Shown one piece after another: positions 62,508 through 64,000 of a DNA stretch of 64,000 nucleotides. The stretch is taken from contig NC_036457.1 of NCBI RefSeq assembly GCF_002775205.1, positions 11,818,996 through 11,882,995 of the forward strand, written 5' to 3'. The translations under genes and the position numbers were made by a program. Positions within the stretch are counted from its first letter, which is position 1; each line of letters starts with the position of its first letter. This DNA is from Xiphophorus maculatus. Its lineage: Eukaryota; Chordata; Actinopteri; Cyprinodontiformes; Poeciliidae. The notes under the pieces are model-generated. The model worked only from the letters and a program-made list of their open reading frames with translations, had not been told where the DNA came from and did no database searches.

Positions 62508-64000
62508 TTTGTGTAGTCTCTTTATTTTTTCTTAACATAGAAAGTATTCCTGGCTAAGTGCTTTGTCACTTCTTTGCTCAAGAGGAAGAATTGCTGATTT
62601 GTCAACGATTCAGTTACATCGCCTTCCTTTCATAAGCAACTTTTTACCCCTCGGCTTTAAATTATACAATTAAATTAATTTGACTATGCAATGTTATCTT
62701 TAGGATGGGTTCAGACTGTATTTGTTATGATTACATCTTTAGATTGTATTGGTATTGAATTTCACAGTTTTGAATTGAATCCAAATTCTGATTTTGTTAA
62801 CAAATTGTCTTGGAAATTACTTCCAGGTGGCATTCTCTTATTAATTAGTGCTAATAAACCAAATTGAACTTCATTGCCCTAATGTGAAGTAATTTACAGT
62901 GCATCATTATGAGATATGTCTTATAACTACACTATCACTTTTCTCAGCCTAGTGGTGGAAGTAGGTTTCTATGAATTTGTAATGTGTAGATAAAATACAC
63001 AATAAGGATCCCAGTTATATGATTAGTTTTGATTTTGGTTTCTTTCTTTTTATTGTCTTTTTTTTTTTACAATGCAAATAATGTGAATGAAGCACAAGCA
63101 CTCACAAAGACTCACAAAGAAGTCTCACTGAAATGTCTGAAATGTAAAGCTAAAGGTATGCAGGTAACCCGGGACCCTGTAGGCACAAAGGTGTGATTTT
63201 CATTTTAGGAATATGTCTAAGCCTGTACACAACTTCAAAAACAGACTGCTGCCGCCTGCGGTCGTTTCTTTTTGTGTTTTCATAAATAAAGTCAACATTC
63301 AAGGTTGAGACAATGTGGGGCAGTGACGCCAGACCTTTGCATATAGTCTGGCATTTTTGCATACAAGCAACTTTTTTTGTAAAGGGCAAACAATCTGGGA
63401 ACATCAACCTTAACCCATTTATCTGATTAACATCAACATACCAGTCTTTTCATCTTTCTTATATAATAATCTTTCAGCATTAACAATAGGGAAGAGGTTG
63501 ATAGCTCCCCTTCATACTCTTGTCATTATTTCTGAATCTGTTTATGCTTTAAAATATTGTGCAAACTGTACATCATCACTATGTAATCCCTTGATCCGAA
63601 CAGGTTTAAGTCAGCTGATGCGGTGCTGTGAATACTTGGCTTGGTGAGACAGAAGTAGGCTGATCTCAAACTCTTTCTCCGTATTGGACCTTTCACAAAA
63701 CACACAGAGGCGACAAAAAGATGCCTTAGACTTGTCTTTGGTGAAAGTTTTATTAATGGCAGCAAAGGTTGCATCAACGGCTTTTTATAGGACATAAGCA
63801 CAACATCTAAGCATAGAAGTGCCTGTTGAAACAAAATTAATTTCAACAGTAAAAACCAAATAGCTTACACATGGTAAATGGCAATCCAGAAAAATACACA
63901 GCTAAACACAAAAGCAACGAGCTAGCATTTTACGAGAAGGAAAAACAAGCAAAAGCTCTTCCACTGATTTTGTCATGAAAGAAACTATGTTAAACATAAA

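Larger units (their letters stand above)
59008..64000. other. Gene-poor flanking DNA
   Basis: No coding exon is recognised. The DNA is AT-rich, with a tetranucleotide run, two notable inverted repeats listed separately, and a plus-strand AATAAA near 61298. Open frames of 85 and 106 codons on the minus strand at 63150-63846 show no recognisable domain. Confidence 0.55.

Noticed and set aside
63150-63846. Two minus-strand open frames of 85 and 106 codons
   Set aside because: No domain, no matching splice signals and no clear coding bias. They could be exons of an unknown gene but cannot be supported.
1-64000. CRISPR arrays, tRNA or rRNA genes
   Set aside because: No regularly spaced repeats or tRNA/rRNA signatures were seen, and the window is eukaryotic.

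Overview
The window is vertebrate, almost certainly teleost fish, nuclear DNA. It is AT-rich and intron-rich, with GT-AG splice sites, Tc1-like transposon debris and a fish-type Ty3/gypsy element. All recognisable host genes lie on the minus strand. No bacterial, CRISPR, rRNA or tRNA signal was found. The species cannot be named from the sequence.

Region by region: 1-16504 is gene-poor and holds a decayed Tc1-like transposon (about 13320-14270). 16505-27556 is a 21-exon cGMP-dependent protein kinase of a third type, distinct from PRKG1 and PRKG2; its reconstructed reading frame gives 679 aa. 29946 to about 30110 may be its non-coding first exon. 33963-38914 is a 9-exon abhd3 (422 aa, membrane-anchored alpha/beta hydrolase). 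40325-42719 is a 9-exon cathepsin B (330 aa), with a TATA box and a non-coding first exon near 43073-43158. 45051-50830 is an 8-exon fdft1, squalene synthase (417 aa), with a compact promoter at about 50990-51105 carrying CCAAT boxes, a GC box and a sterol-element-like site. 51235-59003 is a complete Ty3/gypsy retrotransposon on the minus strand: two 1151-bp LTRs with no difference seen, a 4-bp target duplication, intact gag, and intact pol in the -1 frame. 59004-64000 has no recognised gene.

I assembled every host exon by hand from splice signals and phase. In all four genes the exon lengths sum to an uninterrupted frame ending in a stop, which is strong internal support.

The four genes do not form one pathway. 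fdft1 commits farnesyl diphosphate to sterol synthesis, ctsb is a lysosomal protease, abhd3 is a phospholipid hydrolase and the kinase transduces cGMP. fdft1 and ctsb are also neighbours in mammals. The most notable observations are the apparently recent same-strand retrotransposon insertion about 400 bp upstream of the fdft1 start, the divergent kinase with a Ser in place of the activation-loop Thr, an unusual Cys-Phe-Gly-Gly motif in cathepsin B, and a clear excess of near-perfect, short-loop inverted repeats scattered through the non-coding DNA.
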